Positions 10,213 through 19,396 are shown, numbered from the stretch's first letter. The stretch is 20,407 nt of DNA from Asterionellopsis glacialis (GCA_014885115.2 WKLE02001382.1:1-20407); one strand, 5' to 3'. The notes: generated by a model not told the origin, from the letters alone. Numbers and translations: made by a program.

Positions 10213-10365
10213 CGTCGTCGTCAATCTACTACTTCCTACATCGATCAAGATCCCAATGCTACTTTTTAGTACTCTTGTCTACAGGATTCTACGGGTTTTG
10301 AAAATCTTGTCTACGGGAGAAGTGGACAAGTCAATACTATAATGCTCATGATATTGACTATCAGT
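10213..10365. other. Element 1 leader and junction with the neighbouring transposase
   Basis: Non-coding stretch between the proposed ORF1 start and the last coding sequence of the transposase remnant. Two small perfect stem-loops sit side by side at the junction: GTCAATA 10330-10336 with TATTGAC 10352-10358, and TATCAG 10359-10364 with CTGATA 10374-10379. They may be chance, or the eroded edge of one of the two elements. No promoter motif could be assigned. Confidence 0.35.
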
Positions 10366-11482
10366 TCAAATAGCTGATACATCAGGCCTTTTTTGAGTGC
10401 GACAAGCTGGTTTCTTCACATTCTCAATATGTCCATTCTCAGGCTTTGCAGTATTAACAATTTGTGTATTTCCAAATTTTTTAATGTATCTCACAATATG
10501 TGCTATTTAATGAAACTTTGTTGTTTTCAGACTATTGCCATCTGTTTTATCATCAACCCTTGAATATTGAACCATGTATCTGTTGAATGAATTTTGATAC
10601 TGGTCAATAGTTGTTATGTGTTTTGGAGCTGTTTTTATCCATTGTTCTAAGCATAATGTCATTTCCATCAAGTTAGTAAAATCCATAATAAGATCACGCT
10701 TGTCTTTGTAACAATTACCAGCATATGCATTTCTGTCGGCATGTGTGTGCAAAGTTACTACAATGCCAGGCATTAAACCAGTATATTGTCCTGCTTTGAT
10801 AGTAGAAGATGTCAAATACGCATACCCTTTGTCAAACATTATCAAGGGCATGTTGTTGTCACTTTCAAGAGTAGAATCAAATCAATGCATAACCGGTCCA
10901 CTGCCAAGAACATTACTGTAGAAAAATTACATTTTGTTTTCTTTTGTCCAGCATCAAGCCAATGAAGAAGCTCAGGTGGTGTGGCACCTGATATACCTTT
11001 TATTGAATCTGCCATTTGAATCTCATCAAAGGCATTTTCAAGTTGATAGTGTGACATCTGTTGTAATTCAGTATCAGTTGCTCCAAAAAGATCAATTTTC
11101 TTTCTTGGAATGCATGCATATTTTGGATTGTCAGCTTGCAATGTTGGGCAGTCACAATCATGGCGTAAACTTTTGACATTCAGTAAATGTGACTTATGCT
11201 GTCCACAAAGTACATCAGCACCCTTGCAGTCTCCTAGCATAACCACAATAGATATTTTCAATATCATATCTTTCTGCATGGATCTATGCACCAATAAATC
11301 TGTTTTCACTCCCCTACAATCTTGTTCTTGCTTGATACCTGCTAAAAAAAGTCTTAAGGCACGATGGTAATTACGGGTTGCCTTACCTTTGGTTACTTTC
11401 TATTTGCCTGGTAAAAGATGTTCTTGCTTGATACCTGCTAAAATTAGTCTTAAGGCATGATGGTAATTACAGGTCGCCCTAT
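10366..11482 (-). pseudogene. DNA transposase-like pseudogene (Plavaka/CMC-like, uncertain)
   Basis: Two overlapping frames (11309-10842 and 10851-10507) plus an extension past a TAA at 10507 form one decayed protein. Order: NYHRALRLFLAGIKQE; VMLGDCKGADVLCG; RHDCDCPTL, a cysteine cluster; TPPELLHWLDAG; DLIMDFTNLMEMTLCLEQW; LKTTKFH; and after the stop AHIVRYIKKFG and KKPACRTQKR, ending at TGA 10366. The layout (GD-KG-D-LCG, CxC, PxELLHxLDxG, KFHxxxH, E-x-xH, KKPxxRTQKR) matches a transposase-like family I associate with diatom repeats and loosely with Plavaka/CMC transposases. The superfamily name is from memory and may be wrong. One frameshift near 10850 and several stops make it non-functional. 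No terminal inverted repeats were found. Confidence 0.6.
11323..11482 (-). repeat. 96-bp in-frame tandem duplication in the transposase remnant
   Basis: About 62 bp starting tgttcttgcttgatacctgc at 11323 recurs at 11419, an offset of 96 bp or exactly 32 codons. On the minus strand both copies read NYHxALRLxLAGIKQE in the same frame, with one TAG between them. The unit was therefore duplicated without shifting the frame and decayed afterwards. This is the rightmost recognisable part of the transposase; element 2 begins immediately beyond it. Confidence 0.8.
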
Positions 11483-11527
11483 TGAGACAAGTTTAAATTA
11501 CAAGATGTCTTCTTTTATAAACTTTAC

Positions 11528-11532
11528 CATTC
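11528..11532. repeat. 5-bp target-site duplication CATTC of LTR A
   Basis: CATTC immediately left of the LTR terminus is repeated exactly at 12062-12066 immediately right of the other terminus. A 5-bp duplication is common for Ty1/Copia and Ty3/Gypsy integrases. Removing the LTR and one copy restores reading through the endonuclease of element 2. Confidence 0.9.
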
Positions 11533-12061
11533 TGCACTATGCTGGCAGCAATATTGAAAAGAAGGTGAAAATGTTGAAAAATAGACTAAAGTTTGTTAGA
11601 GTGAATAAATTATGAGCTATTTTAGGTAGTTACTAAAAATACCCGACAATCCACCAATTCGTCTTCTCGACCCAATTGCAGTACGAGATCCTACGACAGA
11701 TCTACTTAGAGTTTGGATTCCAACAGAGTTCAGTTTTAACATGTGAACCAAACTCCCCGAGGCAGCAAATTGGAAGGTGCCAAGTTGGCGCGTCACCATG
11801 TTCTGGCATGACACATCGTGTTCCTGCTGCAGAGTGGAATTTGATACGCTTCGCTTGTGATGTCAGCATTTGCATGAATGCAGTGCATCACTGCACCTTT
11901 GCGTCTGTCTGCTTAATGATATCAACACGTCATCTTGTCTGTGCGTGTGATGACGTCATCACGTCATCATGTCTGTCTGGTCCGTGATGTCATTGCATCA
12001 GTGTCCATCCATACTATGGTTGATTGACCTATCACACGAGTCTTGCAACTCGCCTACTGCA
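11533..12061 (-). mobile_element. Solo LTR A (529 bp), minus orientation
   Basis: Sequence runs TGCACTATGC at the left to CCTACTGCA at the right, so the element-sense ends are TG and CA as in LTRs. It is the reverse-complement relative of LTR B (19218-19728), sharing the same termini. It is flanked on both sides by the 5-bp direct repeat CATTC (11528-11532 and 12062-12066), the hallmark of integrase-mediated insertion, and no internal retroelement sequence is attached. It is therefore a solo LTR left by LTR-LTR recombination. Compared with B it lacks a 20-bp unit holding one CRE palindrome, and it has TG/CA at many positions where B has CG. Confidence 0.9.
11951..11958. promoter_or_regulatory. 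CRE-type palindrome TGACGTCA in LTR A
   Basis: Perfect 8-bp CRE palindrome inside the extended string gatgacgtcatcacgtcat, so a second ACGTCA half-site follows at once. bZIP factors bind this core; in diatoms TGACGT elements are reported for CO2/cAMP-responsive promoters and aureochrome-type bZIPs. A related site at 11858-11865 now reads TGATGTCA, one C-to-T step from the consensus. Confidence 0.55.
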
Positions 12062-12240
12062 CATTCAGCATTTAATACATTCCAACATGGAAGTCATAGG
12101 ATTGACTATTCACTGGCAAGCACACAATTTGCTGAAGCCATTCATGAGTGTGGATATGATGGCATATCACAACACCTTGTATCTGGCCATTGCAGTTTTT
12201 GTATTGACTCTGATACCACCAAACTCTTGGAAATAAAACA

Positions 12241-12940
12241 TCCCTTTTAGCACCACCCGTTCTTTGAGGTTTTGATAGCTTGAACTTAACCACAAATTGC
12301 AAGTATATCATTGCTAAATATGACCACATCCCCCCAAACATACAAAGAATGGTCACAACATTAGAAACCCTGGATAAACCAGATGCCCATTTTGGAGCTT
12401 TTAAAAAAGAATACAACTTCCTGAGGAAGTGCATGAAAGAACTTCGAACACACCAAACTTTAGTTCAAGAAGAGGATAAATCTTCAACAATATATACTTC
12501 AAAAACCCAGATAATTGTCAACACTGTAACACCTGCATACATAAGCACAATGATTGGAAATCTAAAGAAATCTCATAAAATAAAATAAATGTTTGTGAAT
12601 CTGTTTAAATATGCAAATCCACCGCCAAACAGGGAACCAATGTCATCAAAGTACCCATAGACAAACTTGACAAACCTAAACAAGCCAAACAGTGGAAAAC
12701 CATTGACAACCCAGAAGAAATAACCAAATACCTTATTCAGTGTAACCAATCCCATTTTGGGCAGGCAAAAAATACCCCATTTAATGTACAACCATTATCT
12801 TCAGAAATCGACTTCACAGCTGCCACAGCAATATCCAATTTGATCCTAGAAGGCAATTATTCACCTGAAGAATTAGATGAGATATCTCAGTTGTTTGTAA
12901 AACACATGCAGCATGTTACAAAGTTTGATTCAGTATAATT
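12241..12940 (+). pseudogene. Element 2 ORF2: linker between endonuclease and RT
   Basis: The best frame is 12280-12588 (NCKYIIAKYDHIPPNIQRM, then LDKPDAHFGAFKKEYNFLR), a helical, charged segment typical of the region after a LINE endonuclease. A second stretch in another frame, about 12735-12935, reads NQSHFGQAKNTPF and then AISNLILEGNYSPEELDEI, which resembles the conserved lead-in to the RT (HFGQA). A TAA near 12937 and at least one frameshift between 12588 and 12735 break it. No catalytic motif is expected here. Confidence 0.65.
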
Positions 12941-14097
12941 GCAAATTACAGTCAAAGGATTTATTAAGAAGGTTAAAGGATGGAAAGAAAGTACATACAC
13001 ATCTCCTTCAGGCCTGCACCTTAGACATTACGATTTGATGGTAAAGGATATAGATTAATATGCAAGCATAATGAATAAAAGAGATTGGCTAATCCAGGCT
13101 CATCTTGCAATTATTAAATATGCAGTTCACTTTGGATATTCATTCTCCATGTGGAAGAAGATTGTAAAGGTGATAATTGTAAAAGATAAAAATAATGTTC
13201 GGATTCATTGATTACGTGTTATCCATATCTATGAAACAGATTACAACATGATCAATGCTATCTTCTGGAGAAAGACTATTCACCACTGTGAAGACAACTT
13301 GTTACTACATCAAGGACAATATGGTGGACGACAAAGAAGGTAATCTCACAATCCAGTATTCATCAAGGAGGTGAATAATGAATTCTGTAGGAAAACACGC
13401 TGGTCAAGCATAAAATTTGCAAATGATGCTGCATCCTGTTACAACAAGATTTTGATTAAATTAGCCTCGATATTCAGTAGAAAAAAAAAATTCCCAATAC
13501 ATCATGCCTGGTAATGGCAAACATCCTTGAACATGCTAAATACCACCTTAAAACAAGTTTAGGAGTAAGCATGGAATATTATTTGCACAGTGAATTATTT
13601 CCAATACATGGCTTGGGACAAGGATGTGGAAACTCTCCTGCAATATGGACATGTATAAGTTGCTCCCTCTTTGATGCGCACAATGAAATAGCCCATGGAT
13701 CAAGATTTGTTTCATTCAATGGTATGAAGTTCCTCAGAATTCATATGGTAGAGTTTGTTGATGACAGTACTGGCTATTGTCTTTCAGAAGCAAACGATGA
13801 CAACTAAACTCTATAAGGCTGAATGCAGCAAGACGCACAAATTTGGAGCGATTTACTATCTGGAGGATTATTAGAGTTTAGCAAGTGCCTGTATCATTTG
13901 ACAAAATTCAATTTCCTAAGCTCCAGGGAACCTATTTTACTACCAAAACTTCCTGACTCTAAGATTACCCTACATGATTTTGAAAGAAAGTCTCAAGAGG
14001 ACATTCTGTCGCATTCACAGTATGATGAACATAAAACTTTAGGCTACTGCAAATCACTCAGCAGTAACCAAAAACTTCAAATAGAAATAATACAAGA
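12941..14097 (+). pseudogene. Element 2 ORF2: reverse transcriptase palm and fingers
   Basis: Conserved blocks follow the RT order: STYTSPSGLHLRHYDLM, FGYSFSMWKKIVKVIIVKD, LRVIHIYETDYN, LLLHQGQYGGRQRR, motif A as KFANDAASCYNKI, motif B as GLGQGCGNSPAIWTCISCSL and motif C as EFVDDSTGY. Unlike element 1, the aspartates of motifs A and C are intact. Stops occur near 12937, at TGA 13209 (between IH and LRVIHI, where this family has Arg) and at TAA 13341. A frameshift falls at the A-run near 13482-13490, and a TAA at 13805 closes the palm frame. The frame at 13823-14101 carries the thumb (LEFSKCLYHLTKFNF, HKTLGY). Confidence 0.87.
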
Positions 14098-15250
14098 ATG
14101 AAGCAATTTGTATGCAATAGCACACCCCTATCTTGGAGTGAAGCATGGACCTTTTACTTTTGTATTTATTTGCCTAGTTGTACCTATCCTTTACCAGCAT
14201 CCCACTTTGCATACACAGATCTCAATGAAATGCAGAACAGAGCATTAAGATCTATGGCATCCAAATGTGGCATTAACCATAATTATCTACATGCTGTAGC
14301 CTTTGGACCAGCTAAGTATGGATTATTATCCTTTCACCACCTCTACCATGTGCAAACTATCCAACAAATATTGCTATTTCTAAAACATTGGAGATCAGAT
14401 AGCATTTCTGGACAATTACTCAAGGTTGTGTTAACTTGGTGCCAATTTCAAGCAGGGATCAGTTCCTTTATTCTTGAAGATACAAGCATGCATTTACCCC
14501 ATCTAGAAAGCAAATGGATTGCATTCCTATGCGCTGGTCTTCATCATGTCAAGGCAACAATAACAACAACAGATGACATGATTCCTCCAAAACAAAGAAT
14601 CTGAGACTCATATATAATGGATCATGTTGTCAATTTTCAATTGTTTAGCAATAGCAAACTGAAGAAAATTAATTACTGCCAACTTTATCTTCAAGCAATC
14701 ACAATCTCAGATATTACTACAGAACAAGGCATAAACCTTGATGAGAGCTTCCTATTCAGCAAACAAATGGTGACAAGCAGTAACCAGACATTTATGAAAG
14801 TGAAACAGGCAAAACCAAACAACTCTTCCTGGATCTTGTGGAGGAAAGCATGCAAAATATTCTCACTAAAAGATGGTACCCTCTGAACTCTGTTAGGTGA
14901 CTGGTTGTTCCACACCCACAATCTTAGGCACTCTTGGCCTTTTTATTTATCTACCATCAATGAGAAATTACTTGTTAAAAGCCCTCTTGGTTATGTCATG
15001 CATTTCAAAGCCAACTCAGAATAACATCATAAACCAGAACAAACTATCATGAGCAACCCAGGGACTAAATATTTTCCAACTGAGGCCATAGCATCAGCTG
15101 CTGGATGGAAATTAATGCATACTCGCCAAGCAGAGATTTCCTTTGACACTCTGACATTGCATCATTTTACTTCATCTCAGTTTGAGGAGTACATCATGTG
15201 GGAATAGACAATAATTGAAGGTCATAATATCTTGGTGATGCTAACAAGTT
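14098..15250 (+). pseudogene. Element 2 ORF2: thumb and connection region
   Basis: 14098-14604 is a 168-codon frame with blocks typical of this LINE family: SHFAYTDLNEMQNRALRSM, KCGINHNYLHAVAFGP, HLYHVQTIQQILLFLKHWR and LPHLESKWI. After TGA 14602, the frame at 14617-14886 reads LKKINYCQLYLQAITISDI and PNNSSWILWRKACKIF, the same signature found in element 1 (KINRCCMKKQV, VSDI), so the two elements share this module. 14887-15250 is poorly conserved: the frame is broken and only scattered similarity remains before RNase H. Function is structural support of RT and RNase H; it is not functional here. Confidence 0.75.
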
Positions 15251-16640
15251 TCAAACAAAGAATTTCACTTAAAAACTTAGTGATAGTCAGTGACTGCTCA
15301 GTCATTAACAATAAAGGAGCCTACGGTTGGGTCCTTAGTTCTTGACATGGAATAAGGCTTGCAACATGCAGTGGGCCAGCCTTTGGCTGCACAGATGGTG
15401 GATTTGTTGAAGCCAAAGCGTATGCAGTGCTACCATGGATGTTATTTTTCCTGGGGATAACAACATTTTTATTGATTTGCTTACCATTGACTGAAGAAAT
15501 TACACAACAAGCCCATCCTTGGCCTGATGCAAAAAATTCAAAGCCACTTATCACCCCCCTTTAAACCACCTGGGTCAACCCTACTGCCTGACTGGAATGT
15601 AATTAACCAGATTTGTCTCATTATCCTAGGATTACAAGCAACCACAATGTCGCATGTGAAAGGTCACCAAGATGACAAAACACCTAAACACCATTTAGCC
15701 TTACAGAACAACTAAATAAATATCCGGTCTGACAAATTAGCAGGATTATACCAGGAAGCCCTCTTTGATTACATCAGAGTTTCAGTTCCCCAAATTTCAG
15801 GTAATACAGCACAACTCAAAATTAGAGGAGGAAAAACCTTGACTTCTAAATATACAAGCCAATTACATTTCCACATAACCGTGAGACCGATCGAGGAGTA
15901 CTTGAAAACACAAAATAATTGGATGACAGAACAGTTTACTACAGTAGATTAGGAAAGCCATTCTGCCGCAATGAAGCAAACTGTACTCCCACGCCCTACC
16001 CTTAATAAATTGATACATTGTCACCTTCCAACATCTAATTGGGTAAATCATTACAACTCCGATTCACCAGCAACTTGTCCAATGTGAAAACTTTGTGAGG
16101 AAGATGAGCATCACCTTCTCACTTGCACTTATCCAGATCTACTCAAACATTGTAGACAGCTGTACCAACGGATCTGAATGAAAGCAACCAACTCCAAACA
16201 TCCCCAGAGTTACATGATACATTAATTGCAAGTTTAGAATATGCACTAGAAGGAAAAATATTTGACAACAAACAATCTTTATACCCCAACCTTGTACATG
16301 AGCAGGCAAAATTAGGCTGTATGCAATTGATGTATGGTCAATATCATCTAGAATGGGCTCATTACCAAGACATATATTTTCACAAACGCAACATCAAACC
16401 GTTGACCAGACAATTTTGGGTTACCTGCATGATCTTAGAAACCTGGTCCTGGTTTCATGAATAATGGGGACTTTGGAGAGAACTAGTACACGGCAATCAT
16501 AGCAAGCTCCAAGCTAAGAAACAGCGTGAGAAAAAAAAATTGAAATTTTACATTTGCCAAGAAACCGAATCTGCACCAATGACAGAGAAATATTAGATAT
16601 GCCACTACAGCTTCCATTTCTAACTGGTTGAGTACATGGT
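15251..16640 (+). pseudogene. Element 2 ORF2: RNase H, cysteine knuckle and C-terminal tail
   Basis: RNase H begins near 15270: SDCSVINNKGAYGWVL (DxS in place of the usual DGS), a TGA at 15343, then FVEAKAYAVLPWM with the catalytic Glu. In the frame around 15650, HVKGHQDDKTP and RSDKLAGLYQEA follow, the last catalytic block. A cysteine knuckle appears near 16070-16125 as CPM, stop, KLCEEDEHHLLTC. A distinct tail at 16205-16540 reads LGCMQLMYGQYHLEWAHYQ, QFWVTCMILETWSW and LWRELVHGNHSKLQAKKQRE, interrupted by TAA 16459. Element 1 lacks this tail, so it is a useful guide to what element 1 lost at its 3' end. Confidence 0.8.
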
Positions 16641-16739
16641 AACCAGTTATTTTAAGCAGTATCAACAAAGCAACATTGAAAGAAATGAACAACGTGAGAT
16701 CCATTAAACATTATTTAACTAGGGATAATAATTACTAGG

Positions 16740-16757
16740 TGGAACACTAGTGTTCCA
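16740..16757. repeat. Perfect 18-bp palindrome at the element 2 / piggyBac boundary
   Basis: TGGAACACTAGTGTTCCA is its own reverse complement over all 18 bases. It sits exactly where recognisable element 2 sequence ends and the truncated piggyBac-like frame begins. It could be a recombination scar, a protein-binding site of either element, or chance. Confidence 0.75.
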
Positions 16758-18425
16758 TCTTAACTTCCTAAAATGGGGGCTTTGCCCAACAATGAAGTAC
16801 CTTCAATCTCTATCCATCCATATGAATGTCAACAGTTCTAGTCTTCTTCCCTTCCCTTTCAATACCAGTCCCTCCCAGTTTCCTCTCTTTTCCAACTCTA
16901 TCTCTGAAAGATACTTCATTGGGAACTGCTTTGTAGCAGTTTTTATGATGCTAATGAATTTCAATCCAATCTCTTTCAACTTCTGTGCTTCCCCAACAGA
17001 TGCAAAGTAAGAATCTGTTCATACCATCCTATCACTGTTGGCTTCCTTTGAAACAAAATTCAATAACACTTTTGTTCCATGAAGCATACCATCTTCCACC
17101 TCTCTGTTACCATTTGCCTCTTCCTCCAGACTTGCTATCTTTACTAATTTCAATGATATCATGATTCAAGATTTTCTGCATGCGGCATCATGTATTTCAC
17201 AACCACTCTCTGGCTTCCTGTCAATGGCCACATACATAGGAAGTCACATGTTTTTCCAATCACTGCCCAAGACATAACTACTAATTGATTTGTCAACACA
17301 GATCAACAATGATGGTACAAAAATTGATTCACAATGTTGATTGAAGTTTGTAACAAAATCATCCACTAACTTCTATTGGTACGATTCTGGAGACATCCCT
17401 TCTGGTATTTGCTCAGGTTGGTGTGAAAACCGCATGTGCTTCCATAAATCATCAAAGCAATGTCTCTTCATCTCTGTCCCTCCAAGAGAAGCTGCAAGGA
17501 TGTACTTGGATGGGGCTGTTGTCGACAATAATGTTGAACAATTCCCAAATTCAAATCTTGTAATTAAAATACACATTCCAATGAACTTCAGAACTTCTCC
17601 TTTTGTTGTATGTTGTTTGTTTTCTTTCTCCAGTTGTACATTGGCTTTATTCACCATTAAATTAAGTTGAGCAGGAGAAAACATGAAAATGAAGTACTCC
17701 AACTGTGACCACCAGTGATTACAATCTGTACATCTTCCTATATTATCACCCATTGATGTTTTAATTGTAAAGTCTATATCTACCATGGGTTCATTCATTG
17801 GTAGCCTTGTAGCATTGTCATCTTTATACTAATGATATCCATGGACAGCAGCAACTGGTGATGTTGTTGCCAGCCTTGACCTTGTTCTGGTTGCTGGTGA
17901 ACTGGGAATGGCAGGTGATGGTGCATCATTGTCTTCATTGTTGTTGAGTACTGTACCTGTGGTATCATCTTGTTCCTTCCATTGTGTAATCACTTCTGTT
18001 GTTGACAATAACCCATTATCATCCTCATTGACTATGAATACATTAACAGATTTAATGGTACTATTGTCCTAATGTTCTGATGGTGCTGCACAAGATTGAG
18101 GTATCCCTACAATGCCATTGTCTTGAGCTTGATGTGGGATCCTGTCTTGGGGGTCAGCAGGTTCCATGTGAATAGAGTGTATGTTAAACTCTGCCCTCTT
18201 AATTGCTAGCCTGCACAAGGTAAAGTCAGCTATGATTATGTTATTAGTTCGATTATTTGCGGTCTTCTCAACTCTAACATCAATGACAATGCTAGGAATC
18301 ATCTTTGTCTTGGCATGACTACCAATTCTGTGTGCACATTCAGCAGCTGCTGTAACATGAATGGCCTTGGCATAAACGCGGCTTCCAACTTTCTTCCTTG
18401 TATCTGGTACTGTCAGCACCACCAT
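16742..18425 (-). pseudogene. piggyBac-like (DDE_Tnp_1_7) transposase pseudogene
   Basis: Read from an ATG at 18425 (MVVLTVPDTRKKVGSRVY), one frame runs almost to 16742 with stops but little shifting. The N-terminus includes HSIHMEPADPQDRIP; after stops at 18069 and 17829 come GEVLKFIGMCILITRFEFG, SKYILAASLGG and HCFDDLWKHMRFS, typical piggyBac-type N-terminal blocks. Past TAG 17373 the catalytic core shows LVDDFVTNFNQH, LLICVDKSIS (first Asp), YVAIDRKPESGCEI, TDSYFAS (second Asp) and KFISIIKTATKQFPMKYL, then WMDRD, a stop, RYFIV. The residue after the first Asp is Lys where the family usually has Glu. The C-terminus, with the third Asp and the cysteine-rich finger, is missing. No TTAA-flanked ends were found. 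Cut-and-paste transposase; dead copy. Confidence 0.8.
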
Positions 18426-18800
18426 TAAATTCTGAATATGATGATGTACTTGGATTTAATGAAGACTTGAGAATTTATGTAAAAAAAATGCCATTTTCTA
18501 TCTGCAATGGTATTGGAAAATGATGCATAGTGCGCACAAAAAAAACGCCAAGCAAAAAAAATTCAAGACGAAAATACATGAAAAAAAACCAAAATTAAAG
18601 TGTTGCCTCACATACTATTACTTTGATTCTCAAGTTGTCCTTTGAAGATCTTACAAGTTTCAGTGATCCGAATCACCTAGAATCCATTGCCACAAATTTC
18701 AATTGTCAAAACAATCAAATTGTAGCCATTTTTGACTGATTCCTTTAATCATTAGCAATAAAAGTTTTCTCTCATAAACATTGCTCTCAACAACAATAAA
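18426..18800. other. A-tract-rich spacer upstream of the piggyBac-like start
   Basis: No coding potential recognised. Four runs of 8-9 adenines lie at 18481-18488, 18538-18546, 18555-18562 and 18582-18589, just upstream (on the minus strand) of the transposase start at 18425. They would be T-tracts in the transposase sense strand and could be part of an eroded promoter or nucleosome-excluding region. No TATA-like or terminal repeat motif could be assigned with confidence. Confidence 0.4.
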
Positions 18801-18801
18801 A

Positions 18802-18917
18802 GGTGTATAATAGTTTCAGGTGTTCCTCTTTCTAGGACTGAACTGGTTAGTACAGCACCATTGTCATTGGTGCCTAATAGTTTCAGGTGTTCCTCTTTCT
18901 AGGGTTGAACTGGTTAC
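18802..18917. repeat. 67-bp tandem duplication
   Basis: taatagtttcaggtgttcct occurs at 18808 and again at 18875; similarity covers about 45 bp of each 67-bp unit through ctttctagg and gaactggtta. On the minus strand both copies can encode TSSxLERGTPETI, so the duplication overlaps the end of the unrecognised frame at 18864-19212. Confidence 0.8.
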
Positions 18918-19212
18918 AGCATCTTTGAGGCAATTTTTGAATTTTAAGCAAAAGCCCAGATCAAACAGAATGCTACTTGCAAGAGGCAGTCTATGAAGAG
19001 AAGACTCATCTATCAATGCATGTACTCCAAAGAGGGTGTCCCCCTCTATCACATACTTTGTATACTTACCAAAAATGAGTTCTAAGCTGTATAATCCTAT
19101 TGTACCATGCTGAAGAATCCTAGAAGCACAAAACATCCAAAAAACAAAGAGATTGTTGGATGGATGCAACCTGATGTGATCTCTGGTAGTGAAAACATGA
19201 GATTTGATTTCA
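18864..19212 (-). pseudogene. Unrecognised protein fragment, cut by LTR B
   Basis: An open minus-strand frame enters from inside LTR B and continues to TGA 18864; only the part left of 19212 is outside the LTR, about 116 codons. It has plausible protein composition: SHVFTTRDHIRLHPSNN, LFVFWMFCASRILQHG, LYSLELIFGKYTKYVIEGD and LASSILFDLGFCLKFKNCL. I do not recognise the family. The lack of stops over this length, next to heavily decayed neighbours, makes a real coding origin likely. It may be host or transposon sequence interrupted by LTR B insertion. Confidence 0.4.
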
Positions 19213-19320
19213 GGACATGCAGTAGGCGAGTCGCAAGACTCGTGCGATATGTCAATCAACCATAGTACGGACGAACTGTGATGCGATGACATCACCGACC
19301 AGACAGACAGGACGATGTGA

Positions 19321-19328
19321 TGACGTCA
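19321..19328. promoter_or_regulatory. CRE-type palindrome TGACGTCA, LTR B site 1
   Basis: Perfect TGACGTCA inside gtgatgacgtcatcat. It corresponds in position to the surviving CRE in LTR A (11951-11958), so this site is conserved between two LTR copies of different age. It is a likely bZIP-binding site upstream of the transcription start in the LTR. Confidence 0.55.
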
Positions 19329-19396
19329 TCATACGGACAGACGAGATGAGCGGACAGACGCGAACGCGCGGTGACGCACAGTATTCTTGCAAATGC

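Larger units (their letters stand above)
2496..10345 (-). mobile_element. Non-LTR retrotransposon, element 1 (3'-truncated)
   Basis: A nearly collinear LINE-type element read right to left: about 130 bp of leader, ORF1 (10212-7662), then ORF2 (7648-2496) with APE endonuclease, linker, RT, RNase H and a CPRC zinc knuckle. Long stretches stay in one frame, with few frameshifts (near 9240, 6920, 3640 and 3275) and about a dozen in-frame stops, most being TGA or TAA at positions that would be CGA or CAA. The 3' end is unusual: no 3' UTR or tail is visible, and coding sequence runs directly into Gypsy integrase near 2500. LINE insertions typically lose the 5' end, so later deletion or recombination is likely. 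The class call is firm; the clade is not assigned. Confidence 0.88.
11495..12240 (+). pseudogene. Element 2 ORF2: endonuclease C-terminus, split by solo LTR A
   Basis: Excising the LTR and one copy of the CATTC duplication joins 11495-11532 to 12067 onward in a single frame. It reads through LYHSAF, FNTFQHGSHRIDYSLAS and HECGYDGISQHLVSGHCSF, which matches the final part of the exo/endo/phosphatase fold (TY-x-RG-RIDY, then a catalytic S-D-H). Here the last motif is SGH, so the catalytic Asp is gone. The frame ends at a TAG at 12248. This continuity across the insertion independently confirms the LTR boundaries. Confidence 0.8.
11483..16740 (+). mobile_element. Non-LTR retrotransposon, element 2 (5'-truncated, LTR-interrupted)
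   Basis: Plus-strand LINE of a different subfamily from element 1: tail of an APE endonuclease, linker, RT, connection, RNase H, cysteine knuckle and a tryptophan-rich C-terminal tail. The first recognisable sequence, near 11495, is already in the last quarter of the endonuclease, so ORF1 and most of the endonuclease are missing, as expected from 5' truncation. Solo LTR A sits inside it. The coding tail ends near 16640; 16640-16740 has no clear poly(A) tail or 3' repeat and then meets the piggyBac remnant. Many stops and several frameshifts indicate an old copy. Confidence 0.85.

Noticed and set aside
9401..10342. Several plus-strand frames of 70-80 codons, some hydrophobic and membrane-like.
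   Set aside because: They are the antisense of the Lys/Glu/Ser-rich element 1 ORF1; reversed Lys and Glu codons give Phe, Leu and Ser, which imitates membrane segments.
12072..12434. A minus-strand 120-codon frame across the element 2 endonuclease and linker.
   Set aside because: The plus strand carries recognisable endonuclease sequence (RIDYSLAS) and linker blocks; the minus-strand frame matches nothing I know.
18802..18917. A CRISPR-like or satellite repeat array.
   Set aside because: Only two units are present, contiguous and diverging, with no regular spacers and no associated genes.
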